Shown here piece by piece: positions 45,442 through 53,447 of a stretch of DNA of 64,000 nt (position 1 is its first letter; each line of letters opens with the position of its first letter). The translations under genes and the position numbers were made by a program. Source of the DNA: an uncultured Duncaniella sp. (lineage in GTDB: Bacteria > Bacteroidota > Bacteroidia > Bacteroidales > Muribaculaceae); the NCBI GenBank assembly GCA_910589485.1, contig CAJUSW010000001.1, forward strand, positions 340,970 to 404,969, read 5' to 3'. The notes beneath the pieces were generated by a model. It saw only the letters and a list, made by a program, of their open reading frames with translations. It was not told where the DNA came from and ran no database searches.

Positions 45442-46074
45442 TCACACCGGTTCCTCAAACGGTAATACCGTGCGGTAGCTCTGCTCTATACGCTTATTGC
45501 GCCAGCATTTGCGGCACACAGCCATATATCGGTCATCGCCACCTATCTCAACCTGCTGTCCCTCCTCAACAAAATCGCCGTTACTGTCCATACGGGCGTT
45601 GATGATGGTCTTGCGTCCGCAAGTGCAGGTCGATTTTATCTCGTCGATGGTATCGGCGATCTCAAACAGACGACGCGATCCCTCAAACAGGCAACTCCTG
45701 AAATCGGTGCGCAAGCCGTAGCATATCACATTACTGCCGAAATCGTCGACCACTCTTGCAAGCTGATCCACCTGGGCCGCCGTGAGAAACTGGGCCTCAT
45801 CGACCAGGAACCAGTCGATCACTCCTTCGCTCTCGGCGCTCAGCTGGCAAGCCATCTCATAGAGATCGCTTTCGTGATATATCCACCGGCACTCCCGCTC
45901 AATGCCTATGCGCGAACGTATCACATTGGATTCCTCGCGCGTATCTATAATGGGTTTGAGGCACACGTAACGCATGCCTCGTTCCTCAAAGTTATAGGCC
46001 GTGGTGAGCAACAGGGCCGTCTTGGCCGACCCCATGGTGCCGTAACGGAAATATAGTTTACCTTTCCTGTACAT
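45442..46074 (-). CDS. tdk: Thymidine kinase (type II)
   Basis: 210-residue salvage enzyme phosphorylating thymidine. The start is the ATG at 46074 (MYRKGKLYFRYGTMGSAKTALLL): a promoter -7 box at 46101-46108 rules against longer starts. It has P-loop GTMGSAKT, VDEAQFL as Walker B, YGLRTDFRSCLFEGSRRL, and a zinc site CTCGRK plus CRKCW. Relatives usually have G-x-M-x-[SA]-GKS/T; here SAKT replaces SGKT, a variation seen in this family. Confidence 0.94.
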   Translation of the reverse strand: MYRKGKLYFRYGTMGSAKTALLLTTAYNFEERGMRYVCLKPIIDTREESNVIRSRIGIERECRWIYHESDLYEMACQLSAESEGVIDWFLVDEAQFLTAAQVDQLARVVDDFGSNVICYGLRTDFRSCLFEGSRRLFEIADTIDEIKSTCTCGRKTIINARMDSNGDFVEEGQQVEIGGDDRYMAVCRKCWRNKRIEQSYRTVLPFEEPV

Positions 46075-46100
46075 GAGACAATCATTGATAAGTGACATGA

Positions 46101-46108
46101 CAAAGGTA
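46101..46108 (-). promoter_or_regulatory. -7 box of tdk
   Basis: TACCTTTG on the minus strand; a TTG lies 22 bases upstream. It gives a leader of about 20 bases before the ATG at 46074. Confidence 0.5.
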
Positions 46109-46129
46109 ACTATATTTTCCGACAATACC

Positions 46130-46750
46130 TCAATCCATCTGCTTGGTTAACACGAAATCTTCGTGGCCCGACTCATACTTGAGCAACGGCCCCTTGATCT
46201 TTACGTCATCCATGTGGCGCATAGCGGCATACCGTGCTGTGAGCGACTGCTTGACGCTATGCTCGATATTGGCACACAGTTCAGGACGCAACGAGTCCAC
46301 CGCAGGAGTGCCTATGGTGATGGGGGTATTGTTGGCCGCCACAGCCTTGGGATCCACCTGCACCGAGAGCGACGAAAGATCAAAGCTGAGGGCTATCTCA
46401 TCGTCATCAACCACAGTCCATGTGCCCGAGATGGTGGTGTGGGCGGCTGCCGACAGGCTCAGAGGTTCTATGAACGCGCTGTCAACTATCTGGGTGGTGG
46501 TATTCACCATGCCGGTCACTGTCACCGATCCGGTGAGGGTCTCGTTGGCGGTCATCGAAGCCGGTGAGAACTCATATACATCTATTATCGAGGCTGTGAG
46601 AGCGGCATTGTCGGTAAATGTCTCAGGCGTACCCTGCCATACCCCCGGCACTTCCTTGGCGAGACGTTCTTCTCCGCTTGTGCATCCGGTAATAACCGAG
46701 CCTGCAATCATAATGCCGAGCACCGGAGCTAATCTTAGGAATGATTTCAT
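46130..46750 (-). CDS. Lipoprotein of unknown function
   Basis: 206-residue lipoprotein with lipobox VITGC followed by TSGEERLAKEVPGVWQGTPE. The mature chain is beta-rich and lipocalin/META-like in rhythm (GVWQG ... ISGTWTVVDDDEIALSFDLSSLSVQVD), a pattern common to Bacteroidota proteins annotated as DUF4923/DUF5004-like, but I cannot assign a family. The C-terminal 70 residues look helical. No active-site motif is visible. Confidence 0.78.
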   Translation of the reverse strand: MKSFLRLAPVLGIMIAGSVITGCTSGEERLAKEVPGVWQGTPETFTDNAALTASIIDVYEFSPASMTANETLTGSVTVTGMVNTTTQIVDSAFIEPLSLSAAAHTTISGTWTVVDDDEIALSFDLSSLSVQVDPKAVAANNTPITIGTPAVDSLRPELCANIEHSVKQSLTARYAAMRHMDDVKIKGPLLKYESGHEDFVLTKQMD

Positions 46751-46868
46751 TGGATAAACTGTTGTTGATTTCTACAAAAGTACTTTTTTTCAGAATACAG
46801 CACTGAAAAATTTATCTTAAAAACAAATAAATGTAAAAAGATGTTTAGCACAACTTCATAAAAAGAGC

Positions 46869-46876
46869 TATATTTG
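46869..46876 (+). promoter_or_regulatory. -7 box of the arabinofuranosidase gene
   Basis: TATATTTG, with a weak -33 (TTTA) 20-21 bases upstream. The leader to the ATG at 46959 would be about 75 bases. Confidence 0.5.
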
Positions 46877-46958
46877 CGAATGAAAACGGATTCCGTCACC
46901 ACATTGATTATATATGGCCGTGAATCCCGCCCTCACAACTACAACTAATCAAATATCT

Positions 46959-48500
46959 ATGAACCACAAAATCCATTCAATCCTCCTGGCCGGAGCCCTT
47001 CTCGCACCGGCCTCCGCTTGGGCTGACTCTGTGACGCTCAAGATGAACGAGATCAACCCCGACGCAGTGATCCTTCCCGAAATCTATGGCCAGTTTGCCG
47101 AGCATCTCGGCGCATGTATATACGGTGGCCTGTGGGTAGGCCCCGAATCCCCGATACCCAACACCCAGGGATACCGCAACGACGTGCTCCAGGCCCTGCG
47201 CGACCTCAAGGTACCCGTGATGCGCTGGCCGGGTGGTTGCTTTGCCGATGAATACCACTGGCGCGATGGTATTGGTCCGGCCAAGGACCGTCCTACTCAG
47301 GTGAACAACAACTGGGGTGGCACTGTCGAGGACAACTCCTTTGGCACAAACGAATTTTTCAACCTCTGTGAATTGCTCGGTTGCGAGCCTTACTTGAGCG
47401 GCAACGTGGGTAGCGGTTCCGTAGAGGAACTCGCCCAATGGGTGGAATACATCACAGCCGAGGAGGGCCCCATGGCCCGTCTGCGCAAGGAGAACGGCCG
47501 TGAGAAACCCTGGAAACTGAAATACCTCGGCGTAGGCAACGAAAGCTGGGGTTGCGGTGGAAATTTCACCCCCGAATATTACGCCGACGTTTACCGCCGA
47601 TACCAGACCTACTGTCGCGACTTTTCCGGCAACAAGCTCTACAAGATCGCATCGGGCGCGAGCGACTATGATTACAAATGGACCGATGTACTCATGGAGA
47701 AAGCCCACCGCCACATGCACGGCATATCACTCCACTACTACACCGTCACCACTTGGAGCGGATCGAAAGGAGCCGCCACTAAATTCACCCCCGAGGATTA
47801 CTACTGGACCATGGGCAAATGCCTCGAGATCGAACCCGTCATCGAAAAGCATGCAGCCATCATGGACAAGTATGACCCCAAGAAGAATGTAGGCCTGCTT
47901 GTCGACGAGTGGGGCACATGGTGGGACGTTGAGCCCGGCACCAATCCCGGACACCTCTACCAGCAGAACACCATGCGCGACGCAATGGTAGCGGCCCTCT
48001 CGCTCAATGTGTTCCAGCGCCACACCGACCGCGTGAAGATGACCAACATCGCCCAGGTGGCCAACGTGCTCCAGTCAATGGTACTCACCCGTGGCGACCA
48101 GATGGTACTCACTCCCACTTACTACGTGTTCAAGATGTACATTCCCCATCAGGGTGCCACACCCATACCACTCGATGTCACCACCACCCGCATGGACGTG
48201 CGTGGCGAGAGGGCCGTAGATCTCCTCCAGGCCACCGCATCGCGCAAGGATGGACGCATAGCAGTGTCGCTCACCAATGTTGATCTCGACAAGGATATGG
48301 ACGTTGAGATCGCTCTCGGCGACACCAAGGTAAAGAACATCGAGGGATCCATCCTCACAGCCGCTTCCATCGACGACTACAACGACTTCGGACAACCCGA
48401 GAAAGTCACCCTCAAGCCTTTCAAGGGCGCCAAAGCCTCCAAGGGAACCGTAAAAGTACACCTCCCCGCCAAGTCCATTGTCACCCTGCTGATTGACTGA
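46959..48500 (+). CDS. GH51 alpha-L-arabinofuranosidase
   Basis: 513-residue glycosidase removing arabinofuranosyl side chains from arabinan or arabinoxylan. The ATG at 46959 starts a signal peptide (MNHKIHSILLAGALLAPASAWA); an in-frame ATG at 46914 adds 15 non-signal residues. GH51 features are EIYGQFAEHLGACIYGG, VMRWPGGCFADEYHWRDGIGP, the acid/base Glu195 in GVGNESWGCGG, HYYTVTTWSGSKGAATKF and the nucleophile Glu317 in LVDEWGTWWDVEPG, then a C-terminal beta-sandwich. No SusCD pair is adjacent, so it acts as a stand-alone periplasmic enzyme. Confidence 0.95.
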   Translation: MNHKIHSILLAGALLAPASAWADSVTLKMNEINPDAVILPEIYGQFAEHLGACIYGGLWVGPESPIPNTQGYRNDVLQALRDLKVPVMRWPGGCFADEYHWRDGIGPAKDRPTQVNNNWGGTVEDNSFGTNEFFNLCELLGCEPYLSGNVGSGSVEELAQWVEYITAEEGPMARLRKENGREKPWKLKYLGVGNESWGCGGNFTPEYYADVYRRYQTYCRDFSGNKLYKIASGASDYDYKWTDVLMEKAHRHMHGISLHYYTVTTWSGSKGAATKFTPEDYYWTMGKCLEIEPVIEKHAAIMDKYDPKKNVGLLVDEWGTWWDVEPGTNPGHLYQQNTMRDAMVAALSLNVFQRHTDRVKMTNIAQVANVLQSMVLTRGDQMVLTPTYYVFKMYIPHQGATPIPLDVTTTRMDVRGERAVDLLQATASRKDGRIAVSLTNVDLDKDMDVEIALGDTKVKNIEGSILTAASIDDYNDFGQPEKVTLKPFKGAKASKGTVKVHLPAKSIVTLLID

Positions 48501-48511
48501 TCCGCTCTCTC

Positions 48512-48596
48512 GTCCCGGCATCCCGCCGGGACAAGCTGCATCTCTACGATACCGCCAATCCCGTATGCCGTCCACACTGGCCTCCATACGGGATTG
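48512..48596 (+). terminator. Two hairpins after the arabinofuranosidase gene
   Basis: GTCCCGGC/GCCGGGAC (48512-48519 and 48525-48532) is followed by a 12-bp perfect stem CAATCCCGTATG/CATACGGGATTG (48556-48567 and 48585-48596). The T tract is poor (ATTGTAT), so termination efficiency is uncertain. Confidence 0.55.
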
Positions 48597-48692
48597 ATTG
48601 TATATCCCCTCTCCCCCCACATCATATCATGCGCTCTATCGGACACATATATAGATTATAGATGTGCAACTATATAGATGGGCGACGCACAT

Positions 48693-48730
48693 ACTAAAAG
48701 CGCGAGTGACACTGATGCCATTCGCGCTTT
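48693..48730 (-). terminator. Terminator of rplU-rpmA
   Basis: AAAGCGCGA (48697-48705) pairs with TCGCGCTTT (48722-48730). On the minus strand the stem runs into TTTTAG. It lies 53 bases beyond the rpmA stop codon. Confidence 0.7.
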
Positions 48731-48782
48731 ATAGTTTTGATCTTGTCAATCGGATGATTGACAGGATACCTGCTGGCGGAAA

Positions 48783-49043
48783 TTATGCCTGTGCGGGCTG
48801 AACGTTGATGAACTTGCGTCCCTCCTTGCCCTCGGTGAATACTACTACACCGTCGATGAGAGCGAAGATGGTGTGGTCCTTGCCCATACCCACGTTAAGA
48901 CCGGGGTGGTGAACTGTGCCACGCTGACGCTTGATGATGTTGCCGGCTTTGCAATACTGACCGCCGAAAATCTTTACACCGAGTCGTTTGCTTTCTGACT
49001 CACGGCCGTTCTTAGAACTGCCGACACCTTTTTTATGTGCCAT
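48783..49043 (-). CDS. rpmA: 50S ribosomal protein L27
   Basis: 86-residue ribosomal protein at the peptidyl-transferase centre. MAHKKGVGSSKNGRESESKRLGVK is the standard opening with no N-terminal cleavage extension, and QRGTVHHPGLNVGMGKDHTIFALIDG the central signature. It lies 22 bases after rplU in the universal rplU-rpmA order. Confidence 0.98.
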   Translation of the reverse strand: MAHKKGVGSSKNGRESESKRLGVKIFGGQYCKAGNIIKRQRGTVHHPGLNVGMGKDHTIFALIDGVVVFTEGKEGRKFINVQPAQA

Positions 49044-49065
49044 TTCTTTTAAATGATTTAGGGGG

Positions 49066-49386
49066 TTAAGCTACAACTTCTTTGATTAATACTTTGGTGA
49101 AGCACTGGCGATGACCGTTCTTACGGCGATAGCCTTTGCGACGCTTCTTCTTGAAGACGATTACCTTCTCACCCTTTACGAGAGGAGTAAGAACCTGGCA
49201 AACGACCTTGGCACCCTCGATGGTGGGAGCACCAACCTTAACTGCATTGTCGGCTTCGGCGAGGAGAACACGGTCGAATTCTACGGTGTCACCTTCTTTG
49301 AGCGCGTCGCCGAGATAGTGAACATACAGGAACTTCTCAGGCTCGGCCTTGAACTGCTGTCCCTGGATTTCTACGATAGCGTACAT
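49066..49386 (-). CDS. rplU: 50S ribosomal protein L21
   Basis: 106-residue 23S rRNA-binding protein. MYAIVEIQGQQFKAEPEKFLYVHYL, GDTVEFDRVLL, GAPTIEGAKVVCQVL and KKKRRKGYRRKNGHRQ are the expected blocks. First gene of the rplU-rpmA operon, behind a long foldable leader. Confidence 0.98.
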   Translation of the reverse strand: MYAIVEIQGQQFKAEPEKFLYVHYLGDALKEGDTVEFDRVLLAEADNAVKVGAPTIEGAKVVCQVLTPLVKGEKVIVFKKKRRKGYRRKNGHRQCFTKVLIKEVVA

Positions 49387-49480
49387 CTGTTATTATATTG
49401 TGTTACAGGTTATACCGCCGGGCGGATTCCCATCGGTTTTGTGACCGATCAATCGCTTAACTTGCCCGGTGAGGCTAAAT
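49387..49480 (-). promoter_or_regulatory. Structured 5' leader of rplU
   Basis: The predicted transcript start near 49480 leaves about 94 bases untranslated. In it CCGGGC/GCCCGG (49464-49469 with 49418-49423) forms an outer stem and ATCGGT/ACCGAT (49444-49449 with 49432-49437) an inner stem-loop. This nested fold could be a ribosomal-protein autoregulatory site; that function is inference. Confidence 0.45.
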
Positions 49481-49486
49481 CGGTTG

Positions 49487-49518
49487 CAAAATTAGCACTT
49501 TAGTCGCAATTGGCCAAA
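49487..49518 (-). promoter_or_regulatory. Promoter of rplU-rpmA
   Basis: Minus strand: TTTG at 49518-49515, a 20-base spacer, TAATTTTG at 49494-49487; a full consensus match. Confidence 0.8.
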
Positions 49519-49593
49519 TATTTATGTTAAAAAATATCTCCTCATCGGTTCCTTTGAGATTTTTTTGGTTACTTTGCACCGAAAACGCAATGC

Positions 49594-51003
49594 ATGGATA
49601 CTACTGATAAAGAAAAACTCGAGCAACTTAGCCACCAGCCCGTAGGCAAACTACTGTGGCGCTACAGTCTTCCCGCCGTAGTGGGAATGCTTGTCATGTC
49701 TCTTTACAACATCGTCGACCGCATTTTCATCGGCCAGGGCGTAGGCGCCGAGGCCATAGCCGGACTGGCGATCACATTCCCCGTAATGAACCTCTCGGCC
49801 GCCCTCGGCGTGCTCATCGGCGCCGGCGGATCGGCACGCATCTCTATCCTGCTCGGAGCCAAGGACTACAACGGCGCCCAGCGCGTGCTTGGCAACGCGC
49901 TCGTGCTCCTGGCAGTCATCGTGCTGTGTTACCTCTCGTTTTTTGCCATATTTATTGATGATATACTGATGGCGTTCGGCGCGAGCCGGGTCACCCTCCC
50001 CTACGCCCGCGACTTCATGCTCTACATTCTCCCGGGAATGTTCATGACCAATTTCGCCTTCACGTTCAACAACTTCATGCGCGTCTCGGGCTATCCCGTC
50101 AAGGCCATGGTCACCATGTTTATCGGAGCGGGAGTCAATGTGCTTCTCGCCCCGCTGTTCATCTTCGTGCTCGGCTGGGGCATCAAGGGTGCCGCCATTG
50201 CCACCGACCTCTCCATGACAGTTTCGGCCATCTTCGTGATGCGTCATTTCTTCTCCCGCGGCAGCACTCTGCGCTTCGCCGCTTCGGGCTGGATGTACCG
50301 TCCCGACTTCAAAGTGATTTTATCCATCATCTCAATCGGCGCGGCCCCATCGCTCGTCAACGCCGCCGCATGCTTCATTAACGTGATCATCAACAAGTCG
50401 CTCTATACCTATGGTGGCGACATAGCCGTCGGAGCCGCCGGAATATTCTCCACCTATACCTCGGTCATGACCATGGTGGTGGTGGGCATGTGCCAGGGCA
50501 TGCAGCCCATCATCGGATACAACTATGGTGCCGGACTCACAAGCCGACTGAAACGCACCTACTGGCTGGCCGTCGGTGCGGCCACCGTGGTAGTGACCAT
50601 CGGACAGATCGGAGGCCTGGCCTTTCCGTGGTACATAGCCCGGGCCTTTACAACCGATGCCGAGCTCATCGACCAGACCGTGCGTTGCCTCAGGATATCG
50701 ATGATAGCCTTCACAGTAGTAGGATTTCAGGTCATATCCACCACCCTCTTTCAGTCGCTCGGCAAGGCCGGAGCCTCCATATTCCTCTCCTTGGCCCGAC
50801 AGGTGATATTCCTCATCCCGCTGCTCCTGCTCCTCCCCGGCCGCTACGGCCTCGACGGCGTGTGGATGTCATTCCCCATCTCCGACTCACTCGCCACAAT
50901 GGTGACAGCGGTGATGATATTTTTCCAGATGCGTAGCATCAACACCATGCAGGCCAATCAGGCCCGACATAGGAATCTTTGTCCCGATTCTTTGGAAGCA
51001 TAG
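49594..51003 (+). CDS. MATE-family multidrug/metabolite exporter
   Basis: 469-residue inner-membrane antiporter with about 12 helices in two halves. Family signs are PVGKLLWRYSLPAVVGMLVMSLYNIVDRIFIGQGVG at the start, LGVLIGAGGSARISILLGAKD, the second-half repeat ISIGAAPSLVNAAACFINVIIN and VVVGMCQGMQPIIGYNYGAG. It would expel cationic compounds using Na+ or H+; the substrate is unknown. It is transcribed divergently from rplU. Confidence 0.94.
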   Translation: MDTTDKEKLEQLSHQPVGKLLWRYSLPAVVGMLVMSLYNIVDRIFIGQGVGAEAIAGLAITFPVMNLSAALGVLIGAGGSARISILLGAKDYNGAQRVLGNALVLLAVIVLCYLSFFAIFIDDILMAFGASRVTLPYARDFMLYILPGMFMTNFAFTFNNFMRVSGYPVKAMVTMFIGAGVNVLLAPLFIFVLGWGIKGAAIATDLSMTVSAIFVMRHFFSRGSTLRFAASGWMYRPDFKVILSIISIGAAPSLVNAAACFINVIINKSLYTYGGDIAVGAAGIFSTYTSVMTMVVVGMCQGMQPIIGYNYGAGLTSRLKRTYWLAVGAATVVVTIGQIGGLAFPWYIARAFTTDAELIDQTVRCLRISMIAFTVVGFQVISTTLFQSLGKAGASIFLSLARQVIFLIPLLLLLPGRYGLDGVWMSFPISDSLATMVTAVMIFFQMRSINTMQANQARHRNLCPDSLEA

Positions 51004-51023
51004 GCCATAATTGCTTATCTTTG
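50991..51023 (+). promoter_or_regulatory. Promoter of the DUF5606 gene
   Basis: TTTG at 50991-50994 (inside the MATE 3' end), a 21-base spacer, TATCTTTG at 51016-51023. The leader is about 75 bases. Confidence 0.65.
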
Positions 51024-51106
51024 CATCTCAATCTCACACTGCCGGCCTAAGGACGGCAACCAGCTACCGTGACTACATATAATTAAACCCACTCAATATC
51101 AACATT

Positions 51107-51550
51107 ATGCTTAAGACCATACTTTCCATATCCGGCCGTCCCGGCCTGTTCCGTCTCGTCAACCGTGGCAAAGGCATGCTCATCGTCGAGGAGCTCGCCA
51201 CCGGTAAGCGCATCCCCGCCTATGCCCGCGACAAGGTGATTTCGCTCGGCGACATCTCCATCTACACCGACGAAGGCGACACCCCCCTCGGCCTCGTGCT
51301 CGACGCTGTAAAGGCCAAGGCCGACGGCAAAGCTGTGGACATCAAGGCCCTCGGCAAGGACGACCAGATCCGCGAATACTTTGCCGAGATCCTCCCCACA
51401 TTTGACCGCGAGAGAGTCTACACCACCGACATCAAGAAACTCCTCTCATGGTACAACCTTCTCATCGCAGCCGGCATCACCGAATTTACCCCTGCCGACA
51501 GCGAGGAGACTCCCGCCGAGGAAACCGCCGCTCCCCAGGGAGAGGAATAA
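51107..51550 (+). CDS. DUF5606-family protein
   Basis: 147-residue cytoplasmic protein of a Bacteroidota family annotated DUF5606. It has MLKTILSISGRPGLFRLVNRGKGMLIVEEL, a small SH3-like N-terminal domain, then DKVISLGDISIYTDEG, a helical second half with EYFAEILPTFDRERVYTTDIKKLLSWYNLL, and an acidic Glu/Ala/Pro tail. The function is unknown; the chain has the look of a nucleic-acid- or ribosome-associated adaptor. It is followed after 33 bases by the hemerythrin gene. Confidence 0.88.
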   Translation: MLKTILSISGRPGLFRLVNRGKGMLIVEELATGKRIPAYARDKVISLGDISIYTDEGDTPLGLVLDAVKAKADGKAVDIKALGKDDQIREYFAEILPTFDRERVYTTDIKKLLSWYNLLIAAGITEFTPADSEETPAEETAAPQGEE

Positions 51551-51583
51551 TTTCCCAAATCCACATCACTCACACGATCACAA

Positions 51584-52267
51584 GTGAAGATTTCACGCAC
51601 ATTTACTGAGCACGACAGCGTTGTTGACCTCATCAACGAGGACTACGACATCCTGCCCGTGCTCAGCCGTTTTTCTCTCCCCCTGGGTTTCGGCTCCAAG
51701 ACCATCGGCGAGCTGTGCCGCGAGTCAGGAATTAATGTCAACGTATTCCTGCTTGTCGTCAACTTCCTACTCTCAGGCAAGATCGAGGCCGCAATGCTCG
51801 ACTCGGTATCCGTCCTGGAGATAGCCCGATTCCTGCACAACTCCCACAGTTACTACCTGCAGTACAAGTTCCCGCACATCCGTGCCAACATGCTCTCGGC
51901 CCTCGATCCTGCCCACGATGACATAAATCCCATCATCGTGAAATATTTCGATGACTACATCAACGAGGTGGGAGCACACTTCAATTACGAGGAACACACC
52001 GTGTTTCCCTACATCAAAGCCCTGTCACAGGGAGAACGTGACGCCATGTACAACATCGGCATCTTCTCCCGCAAACATGACCACGAAGTGGAAAACAAAC
52101 TGGCAGAGCTGAAAAACATCATTCTCAGATACTACTCCACACTCATGCCCTACCGCATGTATGACGTCCTCGTGGACCTCTACAACTGTGAGGAGGATCT
52201 GAAACAACACGCCCAGATCGAGGATCATATCTTGGTCCCGCTCATAAAACGGCTCGAGGAGGAGTAA
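51584..52267 (+). CDS. Hemerythrin-domain protein (RIC/YtfE-like)
   Basis: 227-residue protein starting at GTG. The N-terminal 85 residues resemble the ScdA/DUF542-type region (VVDLINEDYDILPVLSRFSLPLGFGSKTIGELC) but without the Cys pair usual there. The hemerythrin four-helix bundle follows with candidate diiron ligands in FLHNSHSYYLQ, GAHFNYEEHTVFPYI, SRKHDHEVENKL and AQIEDHILVPLIKRL. Relatives repair iron-sulfur clusters after nitric oxide or oxidative stress, or sense oxygen. The next gene is a LuxR-type regulator ten bases later, so a sensing partnership is plausible. Confidence 0.88.
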   Translation: MKISRTFTEHDSVVDLINEDYDILPVLSRFSLPLGFGSKTIGELCRESGINVNVFLLVVNFLLSGKIEAAMLDSVSVLEIARFLHNSHSYYLQYKFPHIRANMLSALDPAHDDINPIIVKYFDDYINEVGAHFNYEEHTVFPYIKALSQGERDAMYNIGIFSRKHDHEVENKLAELKNIILRYYSTLMPYRMYDVLVDLYNCEEDLKQHAQIEDHILVPLIKRLEEE

Positions 52268-52277
52268 CACTGGAAAA

Positions 52278-52844
52278 ATGCGCTCATTTACTGTAGGATT
52301 ACTTCTGAGTTCACCGCTTGTAACAGCTGGATTGCGCACAGCTCTGCGGGGAATATCAGGTCTCAGCATCACGGAACTCTCTCCCGCCGACACCCAGGAG
52401 GGCAACATGACCGAAATCACCGATCTGAGCCCGTCGCTAATGATAGTCGACAGTTTCACCGCCACGGAATGTCCCTCCGAAATCCCCACCGTGCTTGTCA
52501 CCTCCATCCAGCTCCCCGAGTCGGCGGTCAAGCGCCACGCATGCGTCCTCTCCATCTACGACAGTCTCGACACCATCAAGAAGCGCATCAAGAATCTTCT
52601 CGAACCGGCCTCCGACACCGATTCCCGAGGCAATGACCTCTCCCCTCGCGAGAAAGAGGTGATCCTCGGCATTGTCAAAGGCTTGTCCAACAAAGAGATC
52701 GCCCACGAGATGAATGTATCGGTCAACACCATTATGACCCATCGGCGAAACATCGCCTCCAAACTCGAAATCCACTCACCCGCCGGTCTCACGATCTTCG
52801 CCATCGCCACCGGACTGGTAAAAATCGAGGATGTGAAGATATGA
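52278..52844 (+). CDS. LuxR/NarL-type response regulator with degenerate receiver
   Basis: 188-residue DNA-binding protein. The C-terminal LuxR HTH is clear: LSPREKEVILGIVKGLSNKEIAHEMNVSVNTIMTHRRNIASKLEIHSPAG. The N-terminal 110 residues have the rhythm of a receiver domain (GLLLSSPLVTAGLRTALRGISG; LMIVDSF; PTVLVTSIQLPES), but the usual acidic pair and phospho-Asp setting are poorly conserved, so it may not be phosphorylated. It may instead respond to the hemerythrin protein encoded just upstream. Confidence 0.88.
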   Translation: MRSFTVGLLLSSPLVTAGLRTALRGISGLSITELSPADTQEGNMTEITDLSPSLMIVDSFTATECPSEIPTVLVTSIQLPESAVKRHACVLSIYDSLDTIKKRIKNLLEPASDTDSRGNDLSPREKEVILGIVKGLSNKEIAHEMNVSVNTIMTHRRNIASKLEIHSPAGLTIFAIATGLVKIEDVKI

Positions 52845-52921
52845 TTCATCACCAGATTACAGAAACTCCGTTCAGGCAATTATAGAAATTCTCTTCAAGA
52901 GCATTATTTATATCGAAAAAA

Positions 52922-52953
52922 TTTGCACAACTGAAAGAATCTGCTTAAATTTG
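52922..52953 (+). promoter_or_regulatory. Promoter of the tRNA gene
   Basis: TTTG at 52922-52925, a 20-base spacer, TAAATTTG at 52946-52953; the tRNA begins about 50 bases later. Confidence 0.75.
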
Positions 52954-53005
52954 CACTGCAAAAAGCGTAAAGGCAACCGGGCTCGTCCCACCAAGCCATT
53001 CGCAA

Positions 53006-53079
53006 GGTCCTATAGCTCAGTTGGTTAGAGCAACAGACTCATAATCTGTGGGTCCTAGGTTCAAGCCCTAGTGGGACCA
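53006..53079 (+). tRNA. tRNA with CAU anticodon, probably elongator tRNA-Met
   Basis: A cloverleaf is visible: acceptor GGTCCTA (53006-53012) with TGGGACC (53072-53078) including one G-T pair, D-arm around AGCTCAGTTGGTTAGAGC, anticodon loop CTCATAA with CAT at 53040-53042 between ACAGA and TCTGT, and T-arm CTAGG-TTCAAGC-CCTAG. Discriminator A; CCA is not encoded. Elongator Met is likely; an Ile2 tRNA, whose CAU is modified by TilS, cannot be excluded by eye. Confidence 0.93.
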
Positions 53080-53086
53080 CCTTAAT

Positions 53087-53135
53087 GAAACTCCAATCAT
53101 TTGATTTGCAAATGATTGGAGTTTCTATTTTATTA
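53087..53135 (+). terminator. Terminator after the tRNA
   Basis: A perfect 17-bp stem, GAAACTCCAATCATTTG (53087-53103) with CAAATGATTGGAGTTTC (53109-53125), loop of five, then TATTTTATTA. Confidence 0.92.
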
Positions 53136-53160
53136 TATTTATCCACCGGTTGTAGATAAG

Positions 53161-53400
53161 TGGGATCTGCGGATTTTTCCGGGCCACAAAACTCCCCGCA
53201 GGCCGACTACCCACAAAGCCACGAAGTGGCGATGTAGTTATAGCCCCACCACGAGCCTGACAAGCAAATCGCCCGTCAGGGCAAGATTTGCGCCGTCGGG
53301 CGAAGGTGTGGGGAAAACGAAACACATACCAAATCGGGCGTCGAAGACGTCCTATAATCGTCTCCTCTTCACTGCCTTCTTTAATGGGATCAGCGGATTT
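53161..53400. repeat. Non-coding region bounded by a 16-base direct repeat
   Basis: TGGGATCTGCGGATTT (53161-53176) recurs as TGGGATCAGCGGATTT (53385-53400), 15 of 16 identical. The 208 bases between are more GC-rich, carry a CCTGAC/GTCAGG hairpin, and show no convincing gene. Short open frames on both strands lack family features. The segment may be a remnant of a small inserted element next to the tRNA. Confidence 0.45.
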
Positions 53401-53409
53401 GGGGTCAGT

Positions 53410-53447
53410 AGATTTTATATCTCCCCACGTCGGGGGATATAAAATCT
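53410..53447. repeat. Long palindromic hairpin at the end of the TonB-receptor gene
   Basis: AGATTTTATAT (53410-53420) pairs with ATATAAAATCT (53437-53447), extended inside by CTCCC/GGGGG with one G-T pair. It reaches the stop codon of the minus-strand receptor gene. It lacks a flanking T run, so a terminator role is doubtful. Confidence 0.55.

Noticed and set aside
53116..53442. Overlapping short open frames on both strands after the tRNA
   Set aside because: The protein sequences are low-complexity and basic, without domains, and lie in repeat-bearing DNA. I list the region as non-coding.
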